Positions 54,238-62,995 of a stretch of 64,000 nucleotides of DNA are shown piece by piece (the first letter of the stretch is position 1; every line of letters starts with the position of its first letter). Position numbers and translations under genes: made by a program. The notes beneath the pieces are model-generated. The model was given only the letters and a program-made list of their open reading frames with translations, was not told the DNA's origin and searched no databases. Origin of the DNA: Methanoregulaceae archaeon (lineage in GTDB: Archaea; Halobacteriota; Methanomicrobia; Methanomicrobiales; Methanospirillaceae); NCBI GenBank assembly GCA_015660885.1, contig JACTUB010000010.1:26802-90801 (forward strand), read 5' to 3'.

Positions 54238-54984
54238 TTCGACTCAACGTAATAATTTATTCTCTGTCTCACGATACAAAACAATTATTAAGAATTTTAT
54301 ATCTATAATAATGCTGGTGTCTCATCCAGAATCATTTGACACCAGATTTTTCATCTCAATTGAGAATGGGGTAGTGCGGAGTGATATCATCTGATTAAGC
54401 ATCTTCAATTTTAGTCCCGAATACCTTATGCCAATGAATCCCTTTTCGATCCAATTTTTTTATTGAATTTTTCTTACGGCACCAGTCCGTGATCATGATC
54501 TCCGGTTTTTGACATTGTCCTTCGAGGGTTCGTGGCAATGACGGAGTGAAACGGGTTATACAATGCGCTGGTTACCTGCCAAACTTTATTATTCACTCAG
54601 GATAGATATCGTGTACGGAAGATCCGAAATCAGGACAGAGACACATTGTATCGGGTCTTCCCCCCCCCTTATGGCCAGGTTCATGATACTTCATGATCCC
54701 GGATGAATTGCGAGCCTCGCCATGTGTTTCTACTGGTGGTTATCTGATAAATGAAAAAAAGTAGAATCTCTAGTTGCCCTTGTTGTTCGGGGGCTAAGAT
54801 ACGTGCATGTTTTCAAGTTATTCAATTCATAAAATACTAGTGCTCCCGGTAAATTATATTGGGATCCTTTTATTAAATATACAATTAAAGGAAAAGCAGG
54901 GATTTTGTAAATCGTGTTATACATTTCACCACTTAATTCAGTCAGTTACAGAACTCCAGAATCCAGCCGGTTCCGGGTGATCCA
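54238..54984. other. Long intergenic region upstream of the CHASE4 kinase
   Basis: 747 bp without a gene. It contains hairpin element R4 (54563-54661) and, directly after it, a run of C and a stretch shared with 48659-48745. The part nearest the kinase gene is AT-rich and should hold its promoter; no clear TATA box was singled out. Confidence 0.55.
54563..54661 (+). repeat. Dispersed hairpin element, copy R4
   Basis: Starts ATGCGCTGGTTACCTGCC, continues AAACTTTATTATTCACTC and ends in hairpin GGAAGATCCGA (23-nt loop) TCGGGTCTTCC, the same arms as R2. It lies 323 bp upstream of the CHASE4 kinase gene in the same orientation. Confidence 0.82.
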
Positions 54985-57060
54985 ATGAACCTAAGAAACA
55001 AGACCCTTCTTGCAATCGGCATTACATTTACCTGTTTTTTTGTCTTCATGACTGTGATAATCCTGCCGATGACCCTCAGCGAGCTGGGTCGGCTTGAATA
55101 CCAGGATAGCCTGCAAGGAGTTCTTCAGACAAAAGCAGTCATTGACACGGAAATGACCTCGCTGCAGATAACAGCACACGACTGGTCCTGGTGGGACGAC
55201 ATGGACCAATACGTGCAGGGTCGAAATCCTGAATTTGCAACAGCGAATTTAGACCCAGAAAGCATAGCAACTCTCCACGTCAACCTTGTTGTAATAACCG
55301 ATAAAAACGGGGATGTTGTCTTCAGCAGGCTCCTGTCTCCGGATTTCAAGACCGAAGCACCGGTTTCCGATGCCACACTCCACCTTGTCTTAGGCAATCC
55401 TTCTGTCACGAATCTGTCCGGGCCTGCTGAAGGGGTTTCCGGTATCCTCCTCGTCCCTGAAGGCCCGATGATCCTGACCTCATCGCACATCCTGCCTAGC
55501 TCCAAGGAAGGCTCTCCGGATGGCGCATTTATTATCGGGCGATACCTGCAATCCGGCGTATTATCAAAGGTGTCCGAAGTGACAAGCAGCCCGGTGAATG
55601 TATACACAGACACTGATACTACTCTCGTCCAAATGGAACAGGCAGCACTCTCAGAGCAGTCAGGAGATAGTACAATCTTTGTTGTCCCTCATAATGAGAG
55701 CACGATTTCCGGGGTTATTTCCTTAACCGATTTCAATGGGAAGAAGGTTCTTGTTGTAACCGAACTGCCTCGCGATGTGTACCATTCTGGACTTGCGATC
55801 ATCTACCAGTTTTTCATTCTGTTCTGTCTGTCAGCTATTGTTGTGGCTGTCGTCGTTTCTTGGGTCATGGATCGCACTGTGCTTCAACCGTTGGCACGAC
55901 TCAGCGCCGGGATACAGGATTATGAAAAAAACGCTGACAATATACAGGTTCCGGTCCTGATGAGTAATGACGAATTTGCCCAGTTGGAAAAAACCATCAT
56001 CACCTCCAATAAAAAACTGACAGAGAGTGAAAAACGGTTCCGTGACCTGGCAGAGCAGTTCCCTGAAATGATATCTGAAGCTGATATACATGGAGTACCC
56101 ACATTCATCAACCGATACACCTACGAGGTTCTCGGATATTCAGAAGAGGATTTTCGGAAAGGTTTCACCCTCTTTGACTTGGTTGTCTCGGAAGATCAAC
56201 AAAGGATACGACAGAATTTTGCAAAACTATTGAATGGTGAAACCCTGCGGGGGAATGAATACACTGCCTTGAAAAAGGACGGCACTCGGTTCCCGGTGAT
56301 CCTTTATTCAGCACCGATTGTCTCCCATGGAAAAATTACCGGCATCCGGGTGTTTGCAGGAGACATCACCGAGCAGAAACGTGCGGACGCAGCGTTGCAG
56401 CAGGCAACTAGAAAACTCAGCTTGTTAAACCAGATAACCTTCAATGATATCCAGAATGTCATTTTCACGCTCGGAGGATACACGACACTCGCCAAATCGA
56501 ACCCGACTGACGAAAAACTTGGAGAATATCTTGAAAAAGAGAAAGAGCTGGTCCGGAAAATAACCCTATCATTAAAATTTGCCCAGAGTTACCAGGATAT
56601 AGGGAAAAAACCGGCCAGATGGCAGAATGTTTTGCAATCCTTTCTCTATGCAATATCACACTTGGATTTTCCAATAATATCAAGGAAACTCGACGTTGAT
56701 AATCTTGAGATTTATGCCGATCCGCTCCTTGAGAGTGTTTTTTTCATTCTCGCGGAGAACGTGATTCGCCATGGAAAGACTGCTACGGAGATCTCTTTCA
56801 GGTATCACGAGTCCGGTGGGGATCTTATCCTCGTCTTTGAAGATAACGGACCGGGAATAGCCCCCGACAGGAAGGAAAAAATTTTTGAGAGGGATTACAA
56901 GGAAAGAGGAGGCCCGAACCTTTTCCTTGCAAGGGAGATCCTTTCCATTACGGGCGTCACCATCCGCGAAACCGGTGAGCCGGGAAAAGGGGCACGATTC
57001 GAGATGACAGTCCCAAAAGGGGCATGGCGTATGGGAGAAGCGAACAGAAAGGGTGACTGA
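54985..57060 (+). CDS. CHASE4/HAMP/PAS sensor protein with degenerate histidine-kinase core
   Basis: Encodes 691 residues. Transmembrane helix 1 (about 8-30) and helix 2 (about 270-292) enclose a CHASE4 sensor (HDWSWWDDMDQYV). HAMP and one PAS domain (FPEMISEADIHGVPTFINR) follow. The H-box reads NQITFNDIQNVIF: Asn487 stands where the large kinase at 49450 has His. The ATP lid is also altered, GGPNLFLAREIL instead of the usual G-x-G-L-G-M-F-L. N-box (AENVIRHG) and G1 (EDNGPGIA) are kept. It probably cannot autophosphorylate and may act by binding partners or nucleotides. Confidence 0.88.
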   Translation: MNLRNKTLLAIGITFTCFFVFMTVIILPMTLSELGRLEYQDSLQGVLQTKAVIDTEMTSLQITAHDWSWWDDMDQYVQGRNPEFATANLDPESIATLHVNLVVITDKNGDVVFSRLLSPDFKTEAPVSDATLHLVLGNPSVTNLSGPAEGVSGILLVPEGPMILTSSHILPSSKEGSPDGAFIIGRYLQSGVLSKVSEVTSSPVNVYTDTDTTLVQMEQAALSEQSGDSTIFVVPHNESTISGVISLTDFNGKKVLVVTELPRDVYHSGLAIIYQFFILFCLSAIVVAVVVSWVMDRTVLQPLARLSAGIQDYEKNADNIQVPVLMSNDEFAQLEKTIITSNKKLTESEKRFRDLAEQFPEMISEADIHGVPTFINRYTYEVLGYSEEDFRKGFTLFDLVVSEDQQRIRQNFAKLLNGETLRGNEYTALKKDGTRFPVILYSAPIVSHGKITGIRVFAGDITEQKRADAALQQATRKLSLLNQITFNDIQNVIFTLGGYTTLAKSNPTDEKLGEYLEKEKELVRKITLSLKFAQSYQDIGKKPARWQNVLQSFLYAISHLDFPIISRKLDVDNLEIYADPLLESVFFILAENVIRHGKTATEISFRYHESGGDLILVFEDNGPGIAPDRKEKIFERDYKERGGPNLFLAREILSITGVTIRETGEPGKGARFEMTVPKGAWRMGEANRKGD

Positions 57061-57197
57061 TGAAACGTACTCGGTGTCAGAAAATATTTCCGCCCTAAAA
57101 TGTTATTGATACAAAGTCCCATTTAATTCTGATTAAAAATATCCGCGTGAATTATCTCGGAAGTTGTTACTGCATCCGAAGTTATCTATCAAATTTT

Positions 57198-57291
57198 ATC
57201 ATTATTGACATAACTCTTGATATCTTATCATTTTTTAACAAGATGGTATATTATGACTGAAATGATAGCAAGATGTGTAAAGGAGTTAAAT
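57198..57291 (+). repeat. Shared leader element, copy L2
   Basis: Second copy of the ~93-bp leader at 46204-46296. It ends GTAAAGGAGTTAA immediately before ATG at 57290. Confidence 0.7.
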
Positions 57292-57511
57292 GATGATAAA
57301 AAAATTAACTTCAAAAAGAGTAATAGAGCACGATTTACTCCTGTATGATCCAGAGATCAACGAGATGTTGAGAAATATTATTGCTATAATTAAAAACCGT
57401 GGAAACCAAGTCCACAGGAGTTCGTGTCTGTGGCGAGACCTTGCCTTAAAAAGGATTACTTGGTTTGAGTTTTTGTCTCATATTTCATTGCCATTGCCAG
57501 TTCAGACGTAG
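57290..57511 (+). CDS. Small hypothetical protein behind a shared leader
   Basis: Encodes 73 residues. The GGAG ribosome-binding site five bases before the ATG belongs to leader copy L2. The first half looks structured (RVIEHDLLLYDPEINEML, IIAIIKNRG). The last 25 residues look out of frame, so the 3' end may be damaged. Family unknown. Confidence 0.4.
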   Translation: MMIKKLTSKRVIEHDLLLYDPEINEMLRNIIAIIKNRGNQVHRSSCLWRDLALKRITWFEFLSHISLPLPVQT

Positions 57512-57832
57512 CCATTAACCTTTTTTGAACAGTCCACAAACAATGCATAACCAACCACATGGTACGAAAGGAGAACCAATGCGTTTGTATACTCGCTGCA
57601 TTTTTAGCTCCACATTTTGGATGATCACAGAAAGGATGTTTGATATCTGGCATAATTACAACTTACCAACCAATAAATTTAATCGGACAAAGAATAAAGG
57701 AGATTCAGGGACGGGAAAATATTAGCCAAAACTTATACTTCACGTTTAAGTATAATCTATTGGCTTAAACAACACCCGTCCTTTTATCCGGGTGAGATCG
57801 CACCTGGGCAACAAAAAAAAGGAGGTAGACAT
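57512..57832. other. Intergenic region upstream of hsp20
   Basis: Competing short frames on both strands have no support. The region holds the hairpin at 57724-57765 and the hsp20 promoter, with a strong AAGGAGGT site just before the start codon. Confidence 0.5.
57724..57765. promoter_or_regulatory. Nested inverted repeat upstream of hsp20
   Basis: AGCCAA (57724-57729) pairs with TTGGCT (57760-57765), and inside it TATACTT (57734-57740) with AAGTATA (57748-57754). A TATA-like TTTAAGTATAAT lies in the right arm. The dyad centre would sit near the TATA box, a place where archaeal heat-shock repressors bind. Confidence 0.5.
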
Positions 57833-58285
57833 ATGGTACGACGTTTTCACAGATCAATCTATGATGAACTCGACGATCTCAAAGCATCCATGGACTACCT
57901 GTTCCAGCTTGCTTTTGAACCAATGGACAATCCGCTGTTGCCACAAGGAGAACAACCCGACATCGTGTGCCTGTCCCCCCATAACCTGAACGCGGAAGTC
58001 ACGGAGCACGATGATGAAGTGATAGTGACGGTGGATATGATCCCGGGTTGCGAAAATTCAAAAATATCCGTTGACCTGGTCAGTCCTGATACTCTGAAGA
58101 TCACCAGCGAACGGGAAGAAGAAAAAACGGGGGATACTGACCGGATATCTTTTTCCCTGCACCATATCATCCCGCTTCCGGACAACGTCATGACGCACGG
58201 CGCGAAATCCACGTATAAAAACGGCGTGCTCGACATCCATCTCAGGAAAGTCCTGCCGGAAAAAAGGCAGATCAATTCCCGTTAA
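57833..58285 (+). CDS. Hsp20 / alpha-crystallin small heat-shock protein
   Basis: Encodes 150 residues; ATG follows AAGGAGGT. The alpha-crystallin domain (about 45-140) shows NAEVTEHDDEVIVTVDMIPG, a Lys-Ile-rich strand and the family end NGVLDIHLRKV. It binds unfolding proteins as an ATP-independent chaperone. The usual I-x-I tail motif is replaced by KRQINSR, so oligomer packing may differ. A dyad upstream suggests stress regulation. Confidence 0.92.
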   Translation: MVRRFHRSIYDELDDLKASMDYLFQLAFEPMDNPLLPQGEQPDIVCLSPHNLNAEVTEHDDEVIVTVDMIPGCENSKISVDLVSPDTLKITSEREEEKTGDTDRISFSLHHIIPLPDNVMTHGAKSTYKNGVLDIHLRKVLPEKRQINSR

Positions 58286-58514
58286 TCTTTTTTTTACCTT
58301 CCATCAGGCTTGGAAAAACAGTACCTGAGACGTATCCACCATCCGGACCTGGTATCCCTGTCGATCAACCCGGACCTTCTCTCTGCCGTTCATTGAAGAA
58401 AAAAAGGCACAGCTCCCCTCACCAGGAAGCAGGAAATCCCCTTCCCCGGTGTCCCCCGTCTTCTCCGGTTTCCGACCGAAAACACTATTTCCCCGGACAC
58501 TCTTGTAGCATATC

Positions 58515-59237
58515 GTGACTTTCAACTTTTATGCACGGTCCGATGCAGGTCTGCGCGATATCAATGAGGACAGTTACTGTGCCGAACGCATCGGCGATTA
58601 CTACGTCTTTGCCGTGGCTGATGGTCTTGGCGGGCATGCGGCAGGGGAGGTGGCGAGCGCAATAGCCATCGAATGCCTGAGGAACGCGTTCAAGCTCAAT
58701 GGCGGCGATCCGAAACATGCATTGCAGGAAGCCGTGTCCGAAGCGGATAAACGAATCCTCGTCCACGGGGAAAAATTCCCGGATTCACGCGGGATGGCAA
58801 CGACTTTCATCGCGGCCGCCGTGGACGATGAACTCAACTGCACGGTCATAAATGTTGGCGATTCCCGCGCTCATTTCATCACTCCTGACGATATAACCAC
58901 AACAAAAGACCATTCATTGGTGAACCAACTTGTGGAAACGGGTGAGATACAGCCGGAGGACACATGGAAACACCCGCTGGCGAACGTATTGTGCCAGGCA
59001 ATCGGCGATCCGGAGGTTGCTGTAAAACCCGATTTTTACGAGCTCAACCTCCGGAATGCCTTCCTCCTCCTGTCGTCAGATGGCCTCCATGATTTTGTCA
59101 GGAAGGAAACGATCCGGGAAGTCGTGGTATCGAACCGTGACGAGGTGCAGAAGTCATGCGAAGACCTGGTAACAATGGCACTTGAAGCCGGTTCAGATGA
59201 TAATATCACCGTAGTACTTGCTCACGGGGAACTATAG
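58515..59237 (+). CDS. PP2C-family Ser/Thr protein phosphatase
   Basis: Encodes 240 residues from a GTG start. The metal-binding motifs are intact: RDINEDSYC, VADGLGGHAAGEVAS, GMATTFIAAA, NVGDSRAHF, SSDGLHDFV and GSDDNITVVL. It dephosphorylates Ser/Thr in a Mn- or Mg-dependent manner. PP2C genes are common in bacteria and less so in archaea. No kinase partner lies next to it. Composition is like the native genes. Confidence 0.93.
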   Translation: MTFNFYARSDAGLRDINEDSYCAERIGDYYVFAVADGLGGHAAGEVASAIAIECLRNAFKLNGGDPKHALQEAVSEADKRILVHGEKFPDSRGMATTFIAAAVDDELNCTVINVGDSRAHFITPDDITTTKDHSLVNQLVETGEIQPEDTWKHPLANVLCQAIGDPEVAVKPDFYELNLRNAFLLLSSDGLHDFVRKETIREVVVSNRDEVQKSCEDLVTMALEAGSDDNITVVLAHGEL

Positions 59238-59347
59238 ACATCCGATCGCTGTAACGGCACGATCTTCCGGCAGGTCCGGGTGATGTCCATGCCACGGGCA
59301 CACTATTCCTTTGGTACCCGCATGCCGACCTGAGATCTCTCCCCTCT

Positions 59348-59845
59348 TCACACTCCCATCTTCGCAGGCAGTTCCCTGGCCCAGGCTGCAATCGCGGTCC
59401 AGTCCCGGAAGTCGCCGACCGGGGACTTCACCTTTTGCGTTATCCATTTCTGGAACCACGAGAGCTTTGCCGGGTCCAGCCTGCCGGCAAAGATTGTCAT
59501 GGCAACAGGAGTCAGGGGTTCAAGAGTCTTCTGCAGTTTTTTCATCGCGTTCTCTTTATCAGCTGGATCTTTTCCCAACGGGGCCAGACCAACGGCAAAC
59601 GCAGCGAGCGGTACTTTTGCCAGGGCGTCACGGTATCTCCCGATGAACTTCCCCATATCGGTCACCTTTCCCATGTAGAACGGCCCGCCGATGACGACGG
59701 CATTGTAGCCTCCGACAGACGACACTGACTTCATTTCAGTCACATCAACGAGATGCCCTGCGGCCCTGATTTCTTTTCCCATCGCCTGGGCAATTTCTGC
59801 AGTCGATCCCTTCTTCGATGCATATGCTACAAGGATACGTGCCAT
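59348..59845 (-). CDS. Flavodoxin-domain protein
   Basis: Encodes 165 residues from the ATG at 59845 (MARILVAYASKKG); another ATG three codons earlier is possible. The FMN phosphate loop YASKKGSTAEIAQAMG, then VVIGGPFYMGKVT and the C-terminal WFQKWITQKV match the flavodoxin/protoporphyrinogen oxidase (HemG-like) group. It is an FMN electron carrier or oxidase. The gene is followed by the PP2C gene tail to tail. Confidence 0.88.
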   Translation of the reverse strand: MARILVAYASKKGSTAEIAQAMGKEIRAAGHLVDVTEMKSVSSVGGYNAVVIGGPFYMGKVTDMGKFIGRYRDALAKVPLAAFAVGLAPLGKDPADKENAMKKLQKTLEPLTPVAMTIFAGRLDPAKLSWFQKWITQKVKSPVGDFRDWTAIAAWARELPAKMGV

Positions 59846-59927
59846 GGCTTTCACTCAAGCGGAGATTATGTGCCGGGGGATATTAAAACAGGTGGGGGGA
59901 TAGTATTCTGGAAAACCCGAGGGCTGC

Positions 59928-59998
59928 GAGAGAGGTCGCCCGCATGGACGAGCACGTCGGGTTTTTGTTTGATAATTGTATCTATCGCCGACAGGGTC
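59928..59998 (-). pseudogene. Remnant A of the mre11 5' region
   Basis: About 70 bp, roughly 85-90% identical to the mre11 segment at 31370-31432. On the minus strand it reads LSAIDTIIKQKPDVLVHAGD, against LSAIEVIISEKPDVLVHAGD in Mre11. No start, no downstream coding sequence. It lies just after the 3' end of the flavoprotein gene at 60053-60703. Confidence 0.82.
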
Positions 59999-60052
59999 TA
60001 TTCAGGGCCAACCGATGTGACCGGCAGAAGCACCGGGTCTTTTCCAGAAAAA

Positions 60053-60703
60053 TTACTCCCCCTGCCTGACCAGCCGGGCCCCGAGTTCGTACGCCTTCTT
60101 ACACTCCAGCGGGAACTGCTCCCTGTGCCGTTCCTTCTTTGCTTCCGGATCGAACCGGGGAGCAACATATTTGGAATAATCATTGAACTGGAGCGTATCG
60201 GTGACAAAGAATGATTCGCACGACCCGAAGGTCCTATCCATTACCATTTCAGTACCTTTGACGTTCCGGTCAATACCCATCTCCTGTACCATCTCATCCG
60301 TTGCCCCGGCCGTGTAGATGAAGGCGGTCTTTATCTTTTTCTTAAACAGCGAGGACCGCTCTGCATCATAGACAAGGTACGGGTAGATGAGCCGTTCCAG
60401 AAAGCAGCGGGTAACTCCGGTCGTTATCCCGAGATAGATGGGCGAACCGATCAGGATTGCATCGGCTTTCTCTATCTTTTGAAGGACCGGCTGGAGATCA
60501 TCTTTCACCGCACAGTGCCCGTAGCTCTTTCCGCCATCCCGCTTGCAGGCAAAGCAGCTGATGCAGCCTTTGAAATCCAGATCATACAGGTGATACAATT
60601 TGGTCTTTGCCCCTTCTGACTCCGCACCCTCAAGCGCATGTTCAAGGAGTTGTGCCGTGTTCCATTTTTTCCGGGGGCTCCCGTTGAATGCAAGAAGTTT
60701 CAT
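60053..60703 (-). CDS. NADPH-dependent FMN reductase-like iron-sulfur flavoprotein
   Basis: Encodes 216 residues. MKLLAFNGSPRKKWNTAQLL is the flavin phosphate-binding start, GCISCFACKRDGG with a later Cys (HCAVKDD) the compact cysteine motif of methanogen iron-sulfur flavoproteins, and IGSPIYLGITTGVTRCFLER the active-site loop. It transfers electrons between ferredoxin-type donors and acceptors such as O2 or quinone analogues. It is bracketed by two remnants of mre11. Confidence 0.88.
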   Translation of the reverse strand: MKLLAFNGSPRKKWNTAQLLEHALEGAESEGAKTKLYHLYDLDFKGCISCFACKRDGGKSYGHCAVKDDLQPVLQKIEKADAILIGSPIYLGITTGVTRCFLERLIYPYLVYDAERSSLFKKKIKTAFIYTAGATDEMVQEMGIDRNVKGTEMVMDRTFGSCESFFVTDTLQFNDYSKYVAPRFDPEAKKERHREQFPLECKKAYELGARLVRQGE

Positions 60704-60782
60704 AGATGATCGTAAGGCAGCGGGGGATAAAAAAGGTTAAGGCTGCAGGAATACTCCTGCATCAATGCTGGTTAATAGGCCT

Positions 60783-61030
60783 AGGTCTTAAATTTGACGA
60801 CATCGAAGAGGTCGCCCGCATTGATGAGCATATCGGGGTTTTGCTGGATAATTGCATCTATCGCCGACAGGAAATTATCGTACACCCGCTTCTCGCGGAG
60901 GTTCATCCCGCTCTCGGAGTCGAGATGGTTGAACACGGCTGTGGGTGGAGGCGATGGGGATGAGGTGCATTGTCGTTAATTTTTATTTTGGGTGGTGCAG
61001 TGATATAAGTGGGTGGGGGTGTGGGGGGAA
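60783..61030 (-). pseudogene. Remnant B of the mre11 promoter and 5' end
   Basis: About 245 bp aligned with 31323-31595, including the C-rich tract and TATA box. The reading NHLDSESGMNLREKRVYDNF then LSAIDAIIQQNPDMLINAGD matches Mre11 residues 17-56, but the first 15 codons are deleted, the catalytic-site His of HAGD is Asn, and TAG ends it soon after. It cannot make a nuclease. Confidence 0.88.
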
Positions 61031-61180
61031 AATGGGGGGGATTTGAAGCAGTATTTATTTTTCGTTACAACACCCGTCGTAGCAAAAGATAAAATTTCTA
61101 AGTGCAGAAGGTTTCAATTCGGCTAAATGGTTGCATTGACAGTCCTCTTTTCGGATAGAAGAACGAGAATTACATCATAA

Positions 61181-62995
61181 TTAAGAAGAATTTGACATAT
61201 TACCATTCGGACAAAACAAAATACAATATTCAGTGACAATTTTCCCTTTTCTCTTCCCTTGAGCTTTATGTTGATATGGAGTAGGATATGAGACCACATT
61301 ACATCTAGTTTCTTCGAATACCCGGTCAATAAGCGGTTTAATTTTAATCGCACCATTATCTGAATAACTCCACGCACAAGTCCAGCCATGGTTTAATATT
61401 TCTTTAATAATTTTAACAAATTCATCTTCAATATTTTTTGAAATCTTTGTAAAAAATAATGATTTGAACCTTTCACCACTTTTCTTATCTGGTAATTTCC
61501 CTTTAAGAATTGCTGATGGATAATTATAGACAACAACGGTTTCTAAAACGTGATAATAGCGGCTATATTCTTCTCGTTTATATGGTGCATCCAAATAAAC
61601 AACTACTTTACCAGAATCAATTAAATTTGCCGCTTCGTTTAGTGTTTTTTCCCAAGGTTCATGTAGAATTTCAATAGTATTTTTTGCAGTCTCACTTTCC
61701 TGTGATAATGCAATAATTTTTCTGCTAAATTCATGGAAAACTGATTTGGCTCTTTGTTCAAATAATTCTGGAATTTTATTTTTCGTAGGTTCAACAGGTT
61801 GGGCAAATTGAGCTGCATATCCTGAACCCAAATGACTCAATGTGGCAACTAATGTTCCCAATGCCCATTTTTTATCATATTCATCATCTAATCGATCTAT
61901 TGCGTAACGTATGCTATCAATTTCTATTGATTGTCTAAAACCAAAATAAACATTAGCAAAATAAGCAGTAAAGAGACAGTACGGAAAAATCGTTGGATCA
62001 ATCCTTCGTTTATTGATCTCACAATTCAATTTTCGGGATACTTCTGAATTATTGCGTGTAGGATAGCTTACTGTTTTTTTAAGGAATTCTTTATATCGAT
62101 GAAATAACAATTCGTCGATCTTTGAATGAAATAAAATATCTTCATCCTTAACCCATTGCGAGACATGCTTGTTCAATTCATCTTTATTTTTATTGATATT
62201 CAATTCTAATTTTTTTAGTAACTGTTCTGCCATTTTTCTGTTATATCCCTTGCCTTGAATCAGAGCAAGATATTGAGAAAATTTTTGGGCATCAGACGCA
62301 TATGTTTTCCAATTATTACTGAAGGCTTGAGAAGCTGCTCCGGAGCCACACATTAAGTCAATAACAATCCCTTCTTTAGGTAGAACACGCGAAAGGGATT
62401 CGACAAGGAATGGTCCCAAATTTTTTTTCGATCCCATATAATGTGCAGTATTAGCAAAAATACCGACTTTATTTTGTTTTAGTGATTCTGCTCTATTTAA
62501 TTGAAAATTTACATAATTTAAAACATTTTTATTTGAAGTAACAACTGTATATTGATTAAGAAAATTAATTTCTTCTTTGGATTTGAGATTGTAAGAGTTT
62601 TCAGTTTTACAGTACAATATAAGATTACGAAGAGTGGCAAAGGATATAGGTTCAAAATTTTCCATATTTAAAATTTTGACGAATGTATTTGATCCAAGCG
62701 ATAGTCTCAAACTTGAATCAACTTTTGCCGATATAGTATCATTTAATGTCTTTTGGATATCCTTTCTATTCACGTCTATAGAAATCGCAGATATGTCAGT
62801 TAAATCATTAATTAAACAAAATTTGCAATTATTTGCGTCAGAAAAAACTGATAATAATTTATTTCGAAAAATGGTATCAAGGTTTTCATTGGAGAAATTT
62901 GAATTTTTTGATTTTTCAAAAAAACCCCTAATGTCTTCTTTTCTAACAAATATTGAATTTTTATCGTTATTTCCCATAGATGACATATGTGCCAT
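61181..62995 (-). CDS. D12-class adenine-specific DNA methyltransferase
   Basis: Encodes about 604 residues (ATG at 62995, 62986 or 62977 possible). The first ~185 residues have no recognised motif. Then YMGSKKNLGPFLVESL (target/SAM region), VIDLMCGSGAASQAF (motif I) and VVYLDAPYKREEYSRYYHVLETVV follow; the last is the D12 motif IV with DAPY in place of DPPY. The enzyme would methylate adenine N6 in DNA. It is strongly AT-rich compared with the rest, so probably acquired. It overlaps the next methyltransferase gene, so they form one operon. Confidence 0.85.
   Translation of the reverse strand: MAHMSSMGNNDKNSIFVRKEDIRGFFEKSKNSNFSNENLDTIFRNKLLSVFSDANNCKFCLINDLTDISAISIDVNRKDIQKTLNDTISAKVDSSLRLSLGSNTFVKILNMENFEPISFATLRNLILYCKTENSYNLKSKEEINFLNQYTVVTSNKNVLNYVNFQLNRAESLKQNKVGIFANTAHYMGSKKNLGPFLVESLSRVLPKEGIVIDLMCGSGAASQAFSNNWKTYASDAQKFSQYLALIQGKGYNRKMAEQLLKKLELNINKNKDELNKHVSQWVKDEDILFHSKIDELLFHRYKEFLKKTVSYPTRNNSEVSRKLNCEINKRRIDPTIFPYCLFTAYFANVYFGFRQSIEIDSIRYAIDRLDDEYDKKWALGTLVATLSHLGSGYAAQFAQPVEPTKNKIPELFEQRAKSVFHEFSRKIIALSQESETAKNTIEILHEPWEKTLNEAANLIDSGKVVVYLDAPYKREEYSRYYHVLETVVVYNYPSAILKGKLPDKKSGERFKSLFFTKISKNIEDEFVKIIKEILNHGWTCAWSYSDNGAIKIKPLIDRVFEETRCNVVSYPTPYQHKAQGKRKGKIVTEYCILFCPNGNMSNSS

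Noticed and set aside
57456..57725. Two competing short frames on opposite strands before hsp20
   Set aside because: Neither has a ribosome-binding site or recognisable domain beyond a few Cys and His.
58304..58525. 73-codon frame on the minus strand between hsp20 and the PP2C gene
   Set aside because: Codon use is native-looking, but it overlaps the PP2C start and no domain is visible; kept as doubtful rather than reported.
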